In this document: in pieces, positions 25,454 through 33,905 of the stretch | How positions within the stretch are numbered: the first letter of the stretch is position 1 | Layout: the number at the start of each line of letters is the position of its first letter | Assembly: GCA_902812875.1 (NCBI GenBank) | Contig: CADDZV010000006.1 | Location: 1-64,000 of the forward strand | Origin: Clostridiales bacterium | GTDB taxonomy: Bacteria > Bacillota > Sulfobacillia > CADDZV01 | Direction of reading: 5' to 3' | Length of the DNA stretch: 64,000 bases | Program-made: the position numbers and the translations under genes | The notes under the pieces: generated by a model | The model's input: the letters and a program-made list of their open reading frames with translations, nothing else | What the model was told of the DNA's origin: nothing | Database searches by the model: none

Positions 25454-26266
25454 ATGATCATGCTCACGAACGACGACGGCATCAACGCCGACGGTCTCGC
25501 GGCCCTGCGCGAGGCATTCGCGGCCGCTACCAAGACGGCACAAGGCCCGCTTTCCGGGCAGAAAATCGTCGTGGTGGCGCCGGACAGCGAGCGCAGTGCC
25601 TGCGGGCATTCGCTCACGTGGCTGGTGCCGCTGCACGTCGACGACGTGAGTTTCCCCCACAGCGATGTGCCGGGGGTGGCCGTCACCGGCACGCCGGTGG
25701 ACTGCGTGAAGTTGGCCGTGCGTATGCTGTCTCCGCGAAAGATCGATCTCGTGGTAGCAGGCGTCAATCGCGGTCCCAATCTCGGCACCGACATCTTTTA
25801 TTCCGGCACGGTCTCTGGTGCCATCGAGGCGGCGATCTTGGGTGTGCCGGCCATCGCTGTAAGCCTGGGGGCACTTGAGAGCCCCGACTACACGGCCGCC
25901 GCCCGCTTTGCCGCCTACCTGGCCGGGGAGGTGCTGGCCCGGGGCCTGCCAGCCGGCACCCTGCTCAACGTCAACGTACCGGCCATGCCGGCGGAGGAAA
26001 TGGCCGGTGTCGCCGTCACCCGGCTGGGAGTCCACCGCTGGGAAGACACGTACGTCAAGAGGCAGGACCCACGCGGCCGCACCTACTACTGGCTCACCGG
26101 CCATGCCCTCGACGAGCGCGAAGCCCCTGGCACGGATGTGCAGGCCCTGCGGGACAACCTCATTTCGGTGACACCTATTCACCTAGATCTCACGGCGCAC
26201 GATTTCCTGCCGCAGCTGGAAAGCTGGGGCTTATCGGATTGGGGTGGTGCACATGCGAAAGTCTGA
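25454..26266 (+). CDS. surE: 5'/3'-nucleotidase SurE
   Basis: The 270-residue phosphatase has the SurE metal motif TNDDGI at the N-terminus, VVAPDSERSACGHS, and YSGTVSGA. It dephosphorylates nucleoside monophosphates and is often linked to stationary-phase survival. The gene begins 2 bases after the D-aminopeptidase stop and overlaps the next gene by 14 bases, so it is part of that operon. Confidence 0.94.
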   Translation: MIMLTNDDGINADGLAALREAFAAATKTAQGPLSGQKIVVVAPDSERSACGHSLTWLVPLHVDDVSFPHSDVPGVAVTGTPVDCVKLAVRMLSPRKIDLVVAGVNRGPNLGTDIFYSGTVSGAIEAAILGVPAIAVSLGALESPDYTAAARFAAYLAGEVLARGLPAGTLLNVNVPAMPAEEMAGVAVTRLGVHRWEDTYVKRQDPRGRTYYWLTGHALDEREAPGTDVQALRDNLISVTPIHLDLTAHDFLPQLESWGLSDWGGAHAKV

Positions 26267-26759
26267 CACACGCCCTGGCACCAAAGCTGGCGGTCCGTTC
26301 GGACTTCTGCCTCGCTACGGCCAGCCGCTGTATGCATGGAGCTACCACCATCTGGCGGCCCGCGTGGAGACGACCACCTATCTTCTTTGGGGCCTTGGCC
26401 TTGTGCTCTTGCTCGTGCTTTGGACGACCAGATCGGTCATGTGGCTGGTTGGCGCTGCCTTGTTCTTTTTCGTCACCCTCGGGGGTTATTTTCTCCCCTA
26501 CACCTACACACTCACAGACCGGGGTGTCGTGGTCCAAAGCCTCATCCACCGCGACTTCATCCCATGGACACGCGTAAAGTCGTTCACCGTTTACCCCGAC
26601 GGTCTGCAGCTTTCCTTCAGCCCTGCCAACTTGCGGGGGGCACTCATCAGGGGCGCGTTCCTGTTCTGGGGAGAGACACAAAACGAGGCCGTGGAGATCG
26701 TGCGCCAGCACGTGCCGGTGGAGATTCCGGCGTCCGAACTTTCCCGCCGCCGCAAATAG
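26253..26759 (+). CDS. Small membrane protein with a PH/YcxB-like cytoplasmic domain
   Basis: The protein of about 168 residues has two adjacent membrane helices (residues about 45-63 and 68-84) followed by a beta-rich C-terminal domain starting YTLTDRGVVVQ. This is the pattern of bacterial PH-like (YcxB/DUF5673-type) proteins. Function is unknown. Two GTG codons just upstream are alternative starts; the ATG has GGGGTGG 5 bases before it. It ends the surE operon. Confidence 0.65.
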   Translation: MRKSDTRPGTKAGGPFGLLPRYGQPLYAWSYHHLAARVETTTYLLWGLGLVLLLVLWTTRSVMWLVGAALFFFVTLGGYFLPYTYTLTDRGVVVQSLIHRDFIPWTRVKSFTVYPDGLQLSFSPANLRGALIRGAFLFWGETQNEAVEIVRQHVPVEIPASELSRRRK

Positions 26760-26887
26760 CCGTGCGACGGCAAAACATTCCTGCTTGTCATCTACCGAAC
26801 TTTAGACCAGCCAGAAGGATTTTTGGCGGCTTCGCAGAATACCCGTTTTCCAAAGCACCTTGTCAGCCGGATATCAATTTTCCACCG

Positions 26888-26919
26888 GCCGGATGAGCTC
26901 CCGGGAAGCTCCGTCCGGC
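26888..26919 (+). promoter_or_regulatory. Hairpin in the leader of the four-gene membrane operon
   Basis: The 205-base gap before the membrane operon holds a strong interrupted hairpin: GCCGGA with TCCGGC, then GAGCT with AGCTC, around a 7-base loop. It has no T tract, so it is not a terminator. It ends 27 bases before the ribosome binding site and could stabilise the 5' end of an abundant mRNA. No known riboswitch core (B12 box, T-box, SAM, TPP) was recognised, and no clear promoter hexamers. Confidence 0.45.
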
Positions 26920-26964
26920 GGGCGGAAATGGCAATTAAACCTGAGCAAGGAGGTGAAAAAGCAC

Positions 26965-27789
26965 ATGCTAGGTTTGCTTCTTGCCGCAGACGAGCCGGCA
27001 CCCGTACTGGGAATCTTCTGGGCAGACGCCACGGTGGCAGCGTTCGTAGCCACGGTTCTCTTCGCGCTGATGGTATGGTACCTCATTGCTCGTGCCCGTT
27101 CGGGTCTGAAGATCCCGGAGGTCCGCAAGCTGCCCGGCCTGGATGCCTTTGACGAGGCCATCGGCCGTGCTACCGAAATGGGCCGTCCGGTGCACTACTC
27201 GCCAGGTATCTCGGCTGTGAGCTCCACCCAGACCATCGCGTCCTTTGGCATTCTCGGCCACGTGGCCAAACTGTGCGCCAAGTATGACACGCGGCTCATC
27301 CAGACCAACGCCGACATCACTACTTACGGCGTCGCCGAGGAAGTCATTCGCCAGGCCTACCTGGAGGCTGGTCGTCCGGACGCGTTCAACGCAGAAGACG
27401 TTCGGTTCCTGTCTGACTGGCAGTTCGGTTACGCTTCTGGCGTCCTTGGTATCTTCCAGCGTGAGAAACCGGCTGCCAACATCTGCATCGGGGCGTTCTG
27501 GGCCGAGGCCCTGCTCTTCATGGAGGCCGGTGTCAACCAGGGCATGATCCAGGTGGCCGGTACGGCGAACAACGCCCAGCTGCCGTTCTTCGTGGCGACG
27601 GCTGACTACGCCCTCATCGCCGAGGAGATCTACGCTGCGTCGGCCTACCTTTCCAAGGAGCCCGTCATGCTGGGCACTGTGGTGGCCGAGGACTGGGCAC
27701 GTATCATCGTGTTCGCTCTGATCATCGTCGGCACCATCCTTTCCTTCTTCCAGCAGAAGAACTGGCTGGGTGGCATTCTCAAGAAGTAG
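26965..27789 (+). CDS. DUF6754-like membrane protein, first gene of the membrane operon
   Basis: The 274-residue protein has a membrane helix at about 16-38, a roughly 200-residue soluble domain (conserved-looking SPGISAVSSTQTIASFGILG near residue 75), and a C-terminal helix at about 243-262. I recall this domain as DUF6754, of unknown function; this was not verified. AAGGAGGTG sits 9 bases upstream. Arg CGT and Gly GGT codons are more frequent than in neighbours, a sign of high expression. Three further membrane proteins follow at 42, 49 and 33 bases, each with an equally strong site, implying a four-subunit membrane complex. Confidence 0.75.
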   Translation: MLGLLLAADEPAPVLGIFWADATVAAFVATVLFALMVWYLIARARSGLKIPEVRKLPGLDAFDEAIGRATEMGRPVHYSPGISAVSSTQTIASFGILGHVAKLCAKYDTRLIQTNADITTYGVAEEVIRQAYLEAGRPDAFNAEDVRFLSDWQFGYASGVLGIFQREKPAANICIGAFWAEALLFMEAGVNQGMIQVAGTANNAQLPFFVATADYALIAEEIYAASAYLSKEPVMLGTVVAEDWARIIVFALIIVGTILSFFQQKNWLGGILKK

Positions 27790-27831
27790 CTTTACTCGGG
27801 CACAATCCCGGAGCAAAGGAGGTGTCCATAT

Positions 27832-28455
27832 ATGCGTAAGGAAGTGCCCATGATCATCACCGCCCTTTCTGCACTGGCGGCCGTGTTCGGTAACTTCTTC
27901 TGGCTCGGCCACCACTGGGGCGTGATGGACCTCCTCGACAACTGGTTCAACCGCAGTTTTGCCTTCGCTGCCCTGATCGGCGTGATCAACCTTAGCATCA
28001 TCCACATCAACGCCATCCGGCGGCGCAAGGAGAACTGGGTGTACAGCCTGATCCTGCTCATCGCGATGTACGGCTACGCCATCCTGGGCTTGATCCAGAC
28101 GACGGACGGGCCGCAGGCCAGCTGGATTTACAATAACGTGCTGACGCCGCTCGACTCGACGGTGTTCGCCTTGCTGGCCTTCTACATCACGTCCGCCTCG
28201 TACCGTGCCTTCCGGGCCCGGACCGTGGAAGCCACGGTGCTCCTGGTGACGGCCATCGTCGTGATGCTGGGTGTGGCGCCGATCGGTGCGGTGCTATTCA
28301 CCGATAAGATCAGCTCGCTTGCCCAGTGGCTTCTGAACTACGCGAACGCTGGCACGTACCGGGCCTTCAGCATTGCCGGTTCGCTCGGTGCCATGGCTAC
28401 CGCTCTGCGGATTACGCTTGGTCTTGAGCGTGCCCACCTGGGCGGCGCGCAATAA
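27832..28455 (+). CDS. Polytopic membrane protein, membrane operon gene 2
   Basis: The 207-residue protein has five to six predicted membrane helices and short loops, with a basic cytoplasmic turn (INAIRRRKENW). I do not recognise a named family. AAAGGAGGTG lies 8 bases before the ATG. It sits between the DUF6754-like gene and an anchored-domain gene, and is probably the channel-like or structural core of the same complex. No catalytic residues stand out. Confidence 0.65.
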   Translation: MRKEVPMIITALSALAAVFGNFFWLGHHWGVMDLLDNWFNRSFAFAALIGVINLSIIHINAIRRRKENWVYSLILLIAMYGYAILGLIQTTDGPQASWIYNNVLTPLDSTVFALLAFYITSASYRAFRARTVEATVLLVTAIVVMLGVAPIGAVLFTDKISSLAQWLLNYANAGTYRAFSIAGSLGAMATALRITLGLERAHLGGAQ

Positions 28456-28504
28456 CAATGTTCGCTCGCTTGGTTGACACCTGGCGGGAAGGAGGTGCAA
28501 ACGC

Positions 28505-29332
28505 ATGGAAGCTCTTATGAATATTGACCGCCGGTGGCTGTTCCTGGTTGTCTTTGTAATCGTCTTTGGTATTCTGATCCATCCCATCGGGCTGCCGATC
28601 GTAATTGGGCCTGATGCCCAAAAGGCCTATGACTACGTCCAGGGTCTGCCAGCCGGCTCGGTTGTGTGGCTCGGCATCGAGTTCAACCAGTCGTCCAAAG
28701 GCGAGCTTCTGCCCATGGTGCTCGCCGTGGCCAACCAGCTGTTCAAGAATAACGACAAGATCGTGGTCAGCGGCATGTGGCAGTACGGCACGGAGCTCGT
28801 GCAGCCGTACATCGAGAACATTGCACAGAAGTACGGCAAGCAGTACGGGGTCGACTGGATCAACCTCGGGTGGCGGCCGGGCAATGCCACGTTCTTGCAC
28901 CAGGCCACCCAGGACCTGAACGCCGCCTGCGCTGGTGTGGATCACACGGGTCAGCCGCTATCTTCGTTCCCGATTATGCAGTCGGTGAAGGCCCTGACGC
29001 CTGATTACTTCAAGCTGGCCATTGTGTTCGACGCCGGTACGCCGGGTCTGCCCGATGCCTACATCCCGATCGTGTACGAGCCGTTGCACCTGCCGCTTCT
29101 GGACGGCACGATTCAGATGTCCGTGCAGGAGAACAAGAACTACCTGCAGGCCGGCCAGATCGTGGCTATGATCCCCGGTTCCGCAGGGGCGGCTCAGTAT
29201 GAGAAGCTGGTCGGCGTTCCGGGCCAGGCTCTGGCCTCCCAGGACCCGCTGTCCTTGGGTGCCTTGTTCGTGACGTTGCTCGTTATTCTGGGCAACATCG
29301 GTTACTTCGCAACCCGTGGTAAGAAGGCTTAG
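28505..29332 (+). CDS. Membrane-anchored domain protein, membrane operon gene 3
   Basis: The 275-residue protein mirrors gene 1: a membrane helix at about 10-28, a domain of about 210 residues, and a second helix near 250-268 followed by RGKKA. The domain has alternating helix and strand (GSVVWLGIEF, DKIVVSGMWQYG, FKLAIVFDAG), suggesting a Rossmann-like or TPM-like fold; no family name is assigned. AAGGAGGTG lies 9 bases before the start. Confidence 0.65.
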   Translation: MEALMNIDRRWLFLVVFVIVFGILIHPIGLPIVIGPDAQKAYDYVQGLPAGSVVWLGIEFNQSSKGELLPMVLAVANQLFKNNDKIVVSGMWQYGTELVQPYIENIAQKYGKQYGVDWINLGWRPGNATFLHQATQDLNAACAGVDHTGQPLSSFPIMQSVKALTPDYFKLAIVFDAGTPGLPDAYIPIVYEPLHLPLLDGTIQMSVQENKNYLQAGQIVAMIPGSAGAAQYEKLVGVPGQALASQDPLSLGALFVTLLVILGNIGYFATRGKKA

Positions 29333-29365
29333 TGTGCCAGGCCCAATGTAAGGAGGTGAAAAACA

Positions 29366-29968
29366 ATGCAGGGTTTTGACTGGGGCACCTTCGTAGGCGT
29401 TCTCTTCACCATCGCGGTGTGGACCTACCTCTACAAGGAGAACCCCATCTGGCGTGTTGCTGAGCACATCTACATCGGCCTGGCCACGGCATGGTCGATA
29501 GGCTACTACTTCTACTCCTATGTCAAGCCTACGATCATGGACGACATTCTGACCAAGCACAACTGGCTGTACATCGTGCCGGTCATCCTGGGGCTGATGA
29601 TGTACCTGCGGTACTTCCCGTCGGTCGCCTGGCTGGCACGTTACCCGATGTCGTTCTGGGTAGGCTACGGTGCTGGGTACGGCCTGGCGTTCAGCTTTGC
29701 CCCGATGCTGACGTGGATTGCTCAGACGTTCGTCAAACTTAACAGCTTCAACAACATCGTGTTGTGGCTGGCCGTCGTGACGGGTCTCATGTACTTCTTC
29801 TTCACCGTGAACCGGGAGAATGCGGTGGTGAAGTACGGTGCCCTTGTGGGTCGTTACTTCATCATGGTCGGCCTGGGTGCCGCGTTCGGAAACACGGTGC
29901 TGTACCGCTACAACCTGTTCATCGACCGTGCCCGGTATGTACTCGGGTTCTTGCATCTGATCAAGTGA
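29366..29968 (+). CDS. Polytopic membrane protein, membrane operon gene 4
   Basis: The 200-residue protein has about six membrane helices. It contains EHIYIGLATAWS and WVGYGAGYGLAF segments and is rich in aromatic residues. It has no recognised family. TAAGGAGGTG lies 8 bases before the ATG, and an intrinsic terminator follows 36 bases after the stop. This closes the operon and makes the four genes one transcription unit. Confidence 0.65.
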   Translation: MQGFDWGTFVGVLFTIAVWTYLYKENPIWRVAEHIYIGLATAWSIGYYFYSYVKPTIMDDILTKHNWLYIVPVILGLMMYLRYFPSVAWLARYPMSFWVGYGAGYGLAFSFAPMLTWIAQTFVKLNSFNNIVLWLAVVTGLMYFFFTVNRENAVVKYGALVGRYFIMVGLGAAFGNTVLYRYNLFIDRARYVLGFLHLIK

Positions 29969-30004
29969 ACGCATAACCGGGTGCAGTTTCGCGAGGGAGA
30001 AACG

Positions 30005-30035
30005 GCAGGGGCCCGCTCCCGGGGCGGGTCCCTGC
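30005..30035 (+). terminator. Intrinsic terminator of the membrane operon
   Basis: A 12-bp stem with one G-T pair (GCAGGGGCCCGC with GCGGGTCCCTGC) and a 7-base loop is followed by TTGTAGTTTT. It separates the four membrane genes from the ATPase operon, which therefore needs its own promoter. An AT-rich island at about 30112-30135 stands out in the GC-rich gap and may hold it. Confidence 0.75.
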
Positions 30036-30210
30036 TTGTAGTTTTCCGGAGCAGCCGTTTTGACGGTTGTAATTATTGGCTGTGACCGGCGCCAGGAAAA
30101 GTAGGGTGCATGATCTAATAAAATTAAGATACATTTGCGGCCCGTACGGATAATTGCCAGGATGTGAGTTCATCCAGGGTCTCCTCGGGTCGTGCAAAGG
30201 AGGAGGTCTT

Positions 30211-32145
30211 GTGGCCGTATCTGCTGAGAAGCCAAAGCCGGAGTCCATACTGGCCACGGATGTCGGCAGCACCACCACCAAGGCGATTCTCATCGAGAAA
30301 CGCGGTGACGAGTATCGTCTGATCACCCGTGGCGAGATGCCAACGACCGTAGAGGCCCCGTGGGACAACGTCATGATTGGGGTGCGGAAGGCCGTTCGGC
30401 GTGTTTCCGAGCTTATCGAGCGGCCGTTGCTCGATGAGAGCGGCCATCTGATCAGGCCCAAGCAAGGCAACCGCGGCGTGGACATGTACGTGTCGACCAG
30501 TTCCGCGGGCGGCGGCCTACAGATGATGGTGGGCGGGCTCGTTTCCGCCATTAGTGCCACGAGTGCCCACCGGGCGGCGTTGGGCGCCGGGGCGGTGGTA
30601 CTCGACGTGATTGCCGTGGATGACGGCCGGTCCACGTCCGAGCAGATCACCCGTATTTCTGAGCTGCGGCCGGATATCGTCTTGATTTCGGGCGGCGTGG
30701 ACGGCGGGTCGGTGACGTATCTGGCCGCCCTTACCGAGACGGTCATGGAGGCCAACCCGCAGCCGCGGTTCGGCATGACCTACAAGCTTCCGTTTATCTA
30801 CGCCGGCAACAAAGACGCGGCGGACATGATCCAGGATATGGCTTCCAAGCAATTTGCGGTACATGTGGTGGACAACCTGCGGCCATCGCATGACGTAGAG
30901 AATCTTGGCCCTGCCCGGCAGGCGATTCACGACATTTTTATGAACCACGTTATGGCCCAGGCACCCGGCTACCACGAGCTCATGGAGTGGGTGGACACGC
31001 AGATCATGCCCACGCCGGGAGCAGTCGGCAGCCTGATCGCCCTGATGGCCAAACAGTATGGCATCAACATTATAGGCGTGGACATTGGCGGGGCCACCAC
31101 GGACGTTTTCTCCGATTTTGGCGGCACGTTTACACGTACGGTATCTGCCAACCTGGGCATGAGTTATAGCATTACAAACGTTTTGGAAGAGGCCGGGTTC
31201 GAGAACATACGGCGTTGGGTGCCGTTTGGCATCGACGAAGAGAGCTTCTCCAACTGGATCAGCAACAAAATGGTCCGGCCTACAACTATTCCGCAGACGT
31301 GGTACCACCTTATGCTGGAGCAGGCCCTGGCTCGCGAGGCCCTGCGGCTTTCGTTCGAACATCACAAGAGCCTGGCCCGCAAGGTCGAGAAGACCGAAGA
31401 CTCCATGGCCATGCGCACGCGGACGGAGCTTTTCGCCTCTTCCAAGGGTGTCGAGGTCATCGACATGATGAAACTCCACATGCTGGTGGGCTCCGGCGGT
31501 GTATTGTCCCACGCGCCGCGCCGGTCGCAGGCCGCCCTGATGCTCATGGACTCCTTCCAGCCGCAGGGCGTCACCGAACTTACCGTAGACAGCATTTTCA
31601 TGATGCCGCACCTCGGTGTGCTTGGCTCTGTGTATCCGGACATCGCGGCGGAGGTTTTCGACAAGGACTGCCTGGTGCGGCTGGGCACCCTCATCGCCCC
31701 GGCTGGCCGGAGCAAGGAGGGACGGCCGGTTGCCACTGTCCATGTGAGCAGAGCAAACGGCACCAGTGAGGACGTTACTGTCCGCTACGGCGAGATCGTG
31801 CGGCTGCCGCTCGGCGTAGGCGAAACCGCCCACGCGACCGTCACGCCGGACGGGGCGTTTGACATGGGGGCCGGCAAGGGCAAGAAAGTGGACGTTGAGT
31901 TGCACGGCGGGCTCGTTGGCATCATCATCGACGGCCGTGGCCGGCCGATTGAAATCCCCACGGATGAGGCCAAGCGGGTCGAGCGGGTAGCCCAGTGGAT
32001 TCATGCCATGGAAGCCTACCCCGACGACGTAGTGCAGAAGTACATCAACCAGTACGCCGCCAAACCGGCGCCGGCGGCGTCCAAGTCTGAGCGGAACGGG
32101 GGGCAGGAACGTGGCGGTCTCTTTAACCGGCTACTCAAACGCTAG
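30211..32145 (+). CDS. MutL/GlmL-type ASKHA ATPase, copy 1
   Basis: The 644-residue protein has the actin/Hsp70 (ASKHA) ATPase signature: phosphate-1 loop DVGSTTTKA (Asp17, residues 17-25) and phosphate-2 loop VDIGGATTD (about 290-298), plus GSGGVLSHAP. Databases call this family 'glutamate mutase L', but no mutase gene is in this window. A C-terminal tail (GGLFNRLLKR) looks like an amphipathic membrane-targeting helix as in FtsA. The GTG start has AAAGGAGGAGG upstream. Its end overlaps the next gene by 35 bases. Probable role: nucleotide-driven assembly or remodelling of the membrane complex encoded just upstream (inference). Confidence 0.8.
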   Translation: MAVSAEKPKPESILATDVGSTTTKAILIEKRGDEYRLITRGEMPTTVEAPWDNVMIGVRKAVRRVSELIERPLLDESGHLIRPKQGNRGVDMYVSTSSAGGGLQMMVGGLVSAISATSAHRAALGAGAVVLDVIAVDDGRSTSEQITRISELRPDIVLISGGVDGGSVTYLAALTETVMEANPQPRFGMTYKLPFIYAGNKDAADMIQDMASKQFAVHVVDNLRPSHDVENLGPARQAIHDIFMNHVMAQAPGYHELMEWVDTQIMPTPGAVGSLIALMAKQYGINIIGVDIGGATTDVFSDFGGTFTRTVSANLGMSYSITNVLEEAGFENIRRWVPFGIDEESFSNWISNKMVRPTTIPQTWYHLMLEQALAREALRLSFEHHKSLARKVEKTEDSMAMRTRTELFASSKGVEVIDMMKLHMLVGSGGVLSHAPRRSQAALMLMDSFQPQGVTELTVDSIFMMPHLGVLGSVYPDIAAEVFDKDCLVRLGTLIAPAGRSKEGRPVATVHVSRANGTSEDVTVRYGEIVRLPLGVGETAHATVTPDGAFDMGAGKGKKVDVELHGGLVGIIIDGRGRPIEIPTDEAKRVERVAQWIHAMEAYPDDVVQKYINQYAAKPAPAASKSERNGGQERGGLFNRLLKR

Positions 32146-33469
32146 ATATCCCATCACCTATATACGCAAGACACGGCGGCTGCCCTTACCGGGCGAGGTG
32201 CTGGCCAAGGTTGGGGACCGGGTCAGCCCCGACACGGTGGTGGCCCGCATCAACCTTCGCCCGGGCATCCCGTGGGTACTGCCGGTAGCCCGCATGATCG
32301 GTATCGAACCGCAGGACTTGCCGTCGGCCATGCTCAAAAAAGTTGGCGACACGGTCAAAACCAAGGAAGTCATCGCCCGGTCCAGCGAGAAAGGCCTATA
32401 CGGGCGGAAGGAGTATACGTCGCCTACCGATGGCATCATCGAAGAGATCTCGGCCCGTTCCGGACGGGTGACCATCCGCGAGGTGTTTGGCAAGGAGGAG
32501 CCGCCGGTCAAGGTAGACGTGGCCTTCGAGCTCGGCTGCAGCCCGCGGGATGTGCCGAAGAACATGCTGGTCAAGGTCGGGCAGGAGGTCAAAAAAGGCG
32601 CCATGCTGGCCAAAAAAGGCGAAATGCAGGCCTTCATGACCAAGACCTGCCTCGCCCCGATCACCGGTGTCGTCACGGAGATCGACGAAAAGACTGGCTA
32701 CGTCACCATTTCCCGGCCGTTCAAGGAAGTGGTCGCCAAGGCCTACCTCGATGGCTACGTCTCCGAGGTCATCCCCGAGCGCGGCGTGGTGGTGGAGACC
32801 AAAGGCATTCGCATTACAGGTATTTTCGGCCTTGGGCGGGAGACCCATGGCGAACTCAAGGTACTGGTCTCGTCACCCGACGACGTACTGGAGGCCAGCA
32901 TGATTGACCAGTCGCTGGCGGGCAAGGTGATCGTGGGCGGTTCTTTTGCCACCAACGAGGCCCTGAGCAAGGCCCTGGAGGTGGGTGTGAAAGGCGTCAT
33001 CACTGGCACAGCCTCGTACCTGAACCTGGTGAAGTCCCTTGGGGTGCGTCTCGGGGTCGGCATTACCGGCCAGGAGGACATCCCCATCACGGTAATCCTC
33101 ATGGAAGGCTTCGGTAAGCTGGACATGCATGCCGACGCCTTCAACGCCCTGAAATTTCTCGACGGCTACCCGGTGTCCATCAACGGGGCCACGCAGATCC
33201 GGGCGGGTGCCATCCGGCCCGAGATCATCGCGTCCTTCCCGGATTACGACGGGCCGGTGAGCGAAGCGCGGGTCATCGACGAGGAACTGGCTCTTGGGCA
33301 GCGGGTGCGTGTGATCAACGAACCGTATTTTGGGGCACATGGCACGGTCATCGGCCTGCCGCGTCTGCCGCAGCGCATCGAGACCGAGGCGGAGGTGCCG
33401 GTGGTGGAGCTCGAGCTCGACAGCGGGGAACGGGTCGTGGTGCCGCGGCCGAACGTGGAGGTCTTCTAG
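32111..33469 (+). CDS. Barrel-sandwich (lipoyl-like) repeat and KOW-like protein, copy 1
   Basis: The 452-residue protein contains three copies of the lipoyl-fold hairpin motif (VLAKVGDRV, MLKKVGDTV, MLVKVGQEV at about residues 30, 74 and 152). A 78-residue module is tandemly duplicated (about 56-126 and 134-204). The middle region has ITGQEDIPIT...EGFG. The C-terminus (about 390-452) resembles a KOW/SH3 barrel. No lipoyl- or biotinyl-Lys motif is present, so the folds are probably structural. It overlaps the ATPase gene and always follows one in this window, so the two likely bind each other. Confidence 0.7.
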   Translation: MAVSLTGYSNARYPITYIRKTRRLPLPGEVLAKVGDRVSPDTVVARINLRPGIPWVLPVARMIGIEPQDLPSAMLKKVGDTVKTKEVIARSSEKGLYGRKEYTSPTDGIIEEISARSGRVTIREVFGKEEPPVKVDVAFELGCSPRDVPKNMLVKVGQEVKKGAMLAKKGEMQAFMTKTCLAPITGVVTEIDEKTGYVTISRPFKEVVAKAYLDGYVSEVIPERGVVVETKGIRITGIFGLGRETHGELKVLVSSPDDVLEASMIDQSLAGKVIVGGSFATNEALSKALEVGVKGVITGTASYLNLVKSLGVRLGVGITGQEDIPITVILMEGFGKLDMHADAFNALKFLDGYPVSINGATQIRAGAIRPEIIASFPDYDGPVSEARVIDEELALGQRVRVINEPYFGAHGTVIGLPRLPQRIETEAEVPVVELELDSGERVVVPRPNVEVF

Positions 33470-33493
33470 GCCGGCATTCGGAGGTGTTGTCGT

Positions 33494-33877
33494 ATGATTT
33501 TTGAGGTTTCCCCGGAGCGGCGTGACTACATCATCAACCGCGTGGCAGAAGAAGTCGTCAAGCGGCATCTGGAAGTGCCTATGATGATGTTTGTGGAGAT
33601 GCACAAGCCCATCGCCAACATTGCTGGACAGGGTGCCCACTATTTTGCTCCGTTCGCCGGGGCCCTCCTGGGGAACGACCTCCTGGATGAAGTCGGCTTC
33701 ATTCTGGAAGACAAGCAAAACCTCGACCGTCTTCTCGAACGCATGGAGATCCTGACCGCCGAGCGGGACGAGAAAGAACGCCTGGAACGTCAGCAGGCCC
33801 AGCTGGTGGAAGAGCTGGCCGATGGTGCCAAGACACCGTCGCGCGGGCCATGGTGGGCGTTCTGGCGCCGGCGGTAG
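33494..33877 (+). CDS. Small coiled-coil protein with Trp-rich basic C-terminal tail
   Basis: The 127-residue protein has helices at the N-terminus (RRDYIINRVAEEVVKRHLE), a charged coiled-coil at about 75-108 and a tail ending GPWWAFWRRR. The tail looks like an interfacial membrane anchor. No family is recognised. It lies between the first and second ATPase pairs, 24 bases after one gene and 28 before the next, so it belongs to the same transcript and may link the ATPases to the membrane. Confidence 0.6.
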   Translation: MIFEVSPERRDYIINRVAEEVVKRHLEVPMMMFVEMHKPIANIAGQGAHYFAPFAGALLGNDLLDEVGFILEDKQNLDRLLERMEILTAERDEKERLERQQAQLVEELADGAKTPSRGPWWAFWRRR

Positions 33878-33905
33878 GTCGTGTTTTTGAGGAGGTAATT
33901 AGCCT

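Noticed and set aside
26760-26964. Riboswitch in the leader of the membrane operon
   Set aside because: Only a simple hairpin is visible; no B12 box, T-box, SAM, TPP, ydaO or other known core was recognised.
30517-32004. 495-codon minus-strand frame inside the first ATPase gene
   Set aside because: It is fully antisense to a conserved ATPase with both nucleotide loops; its product is His/Arg-rich and featureless.
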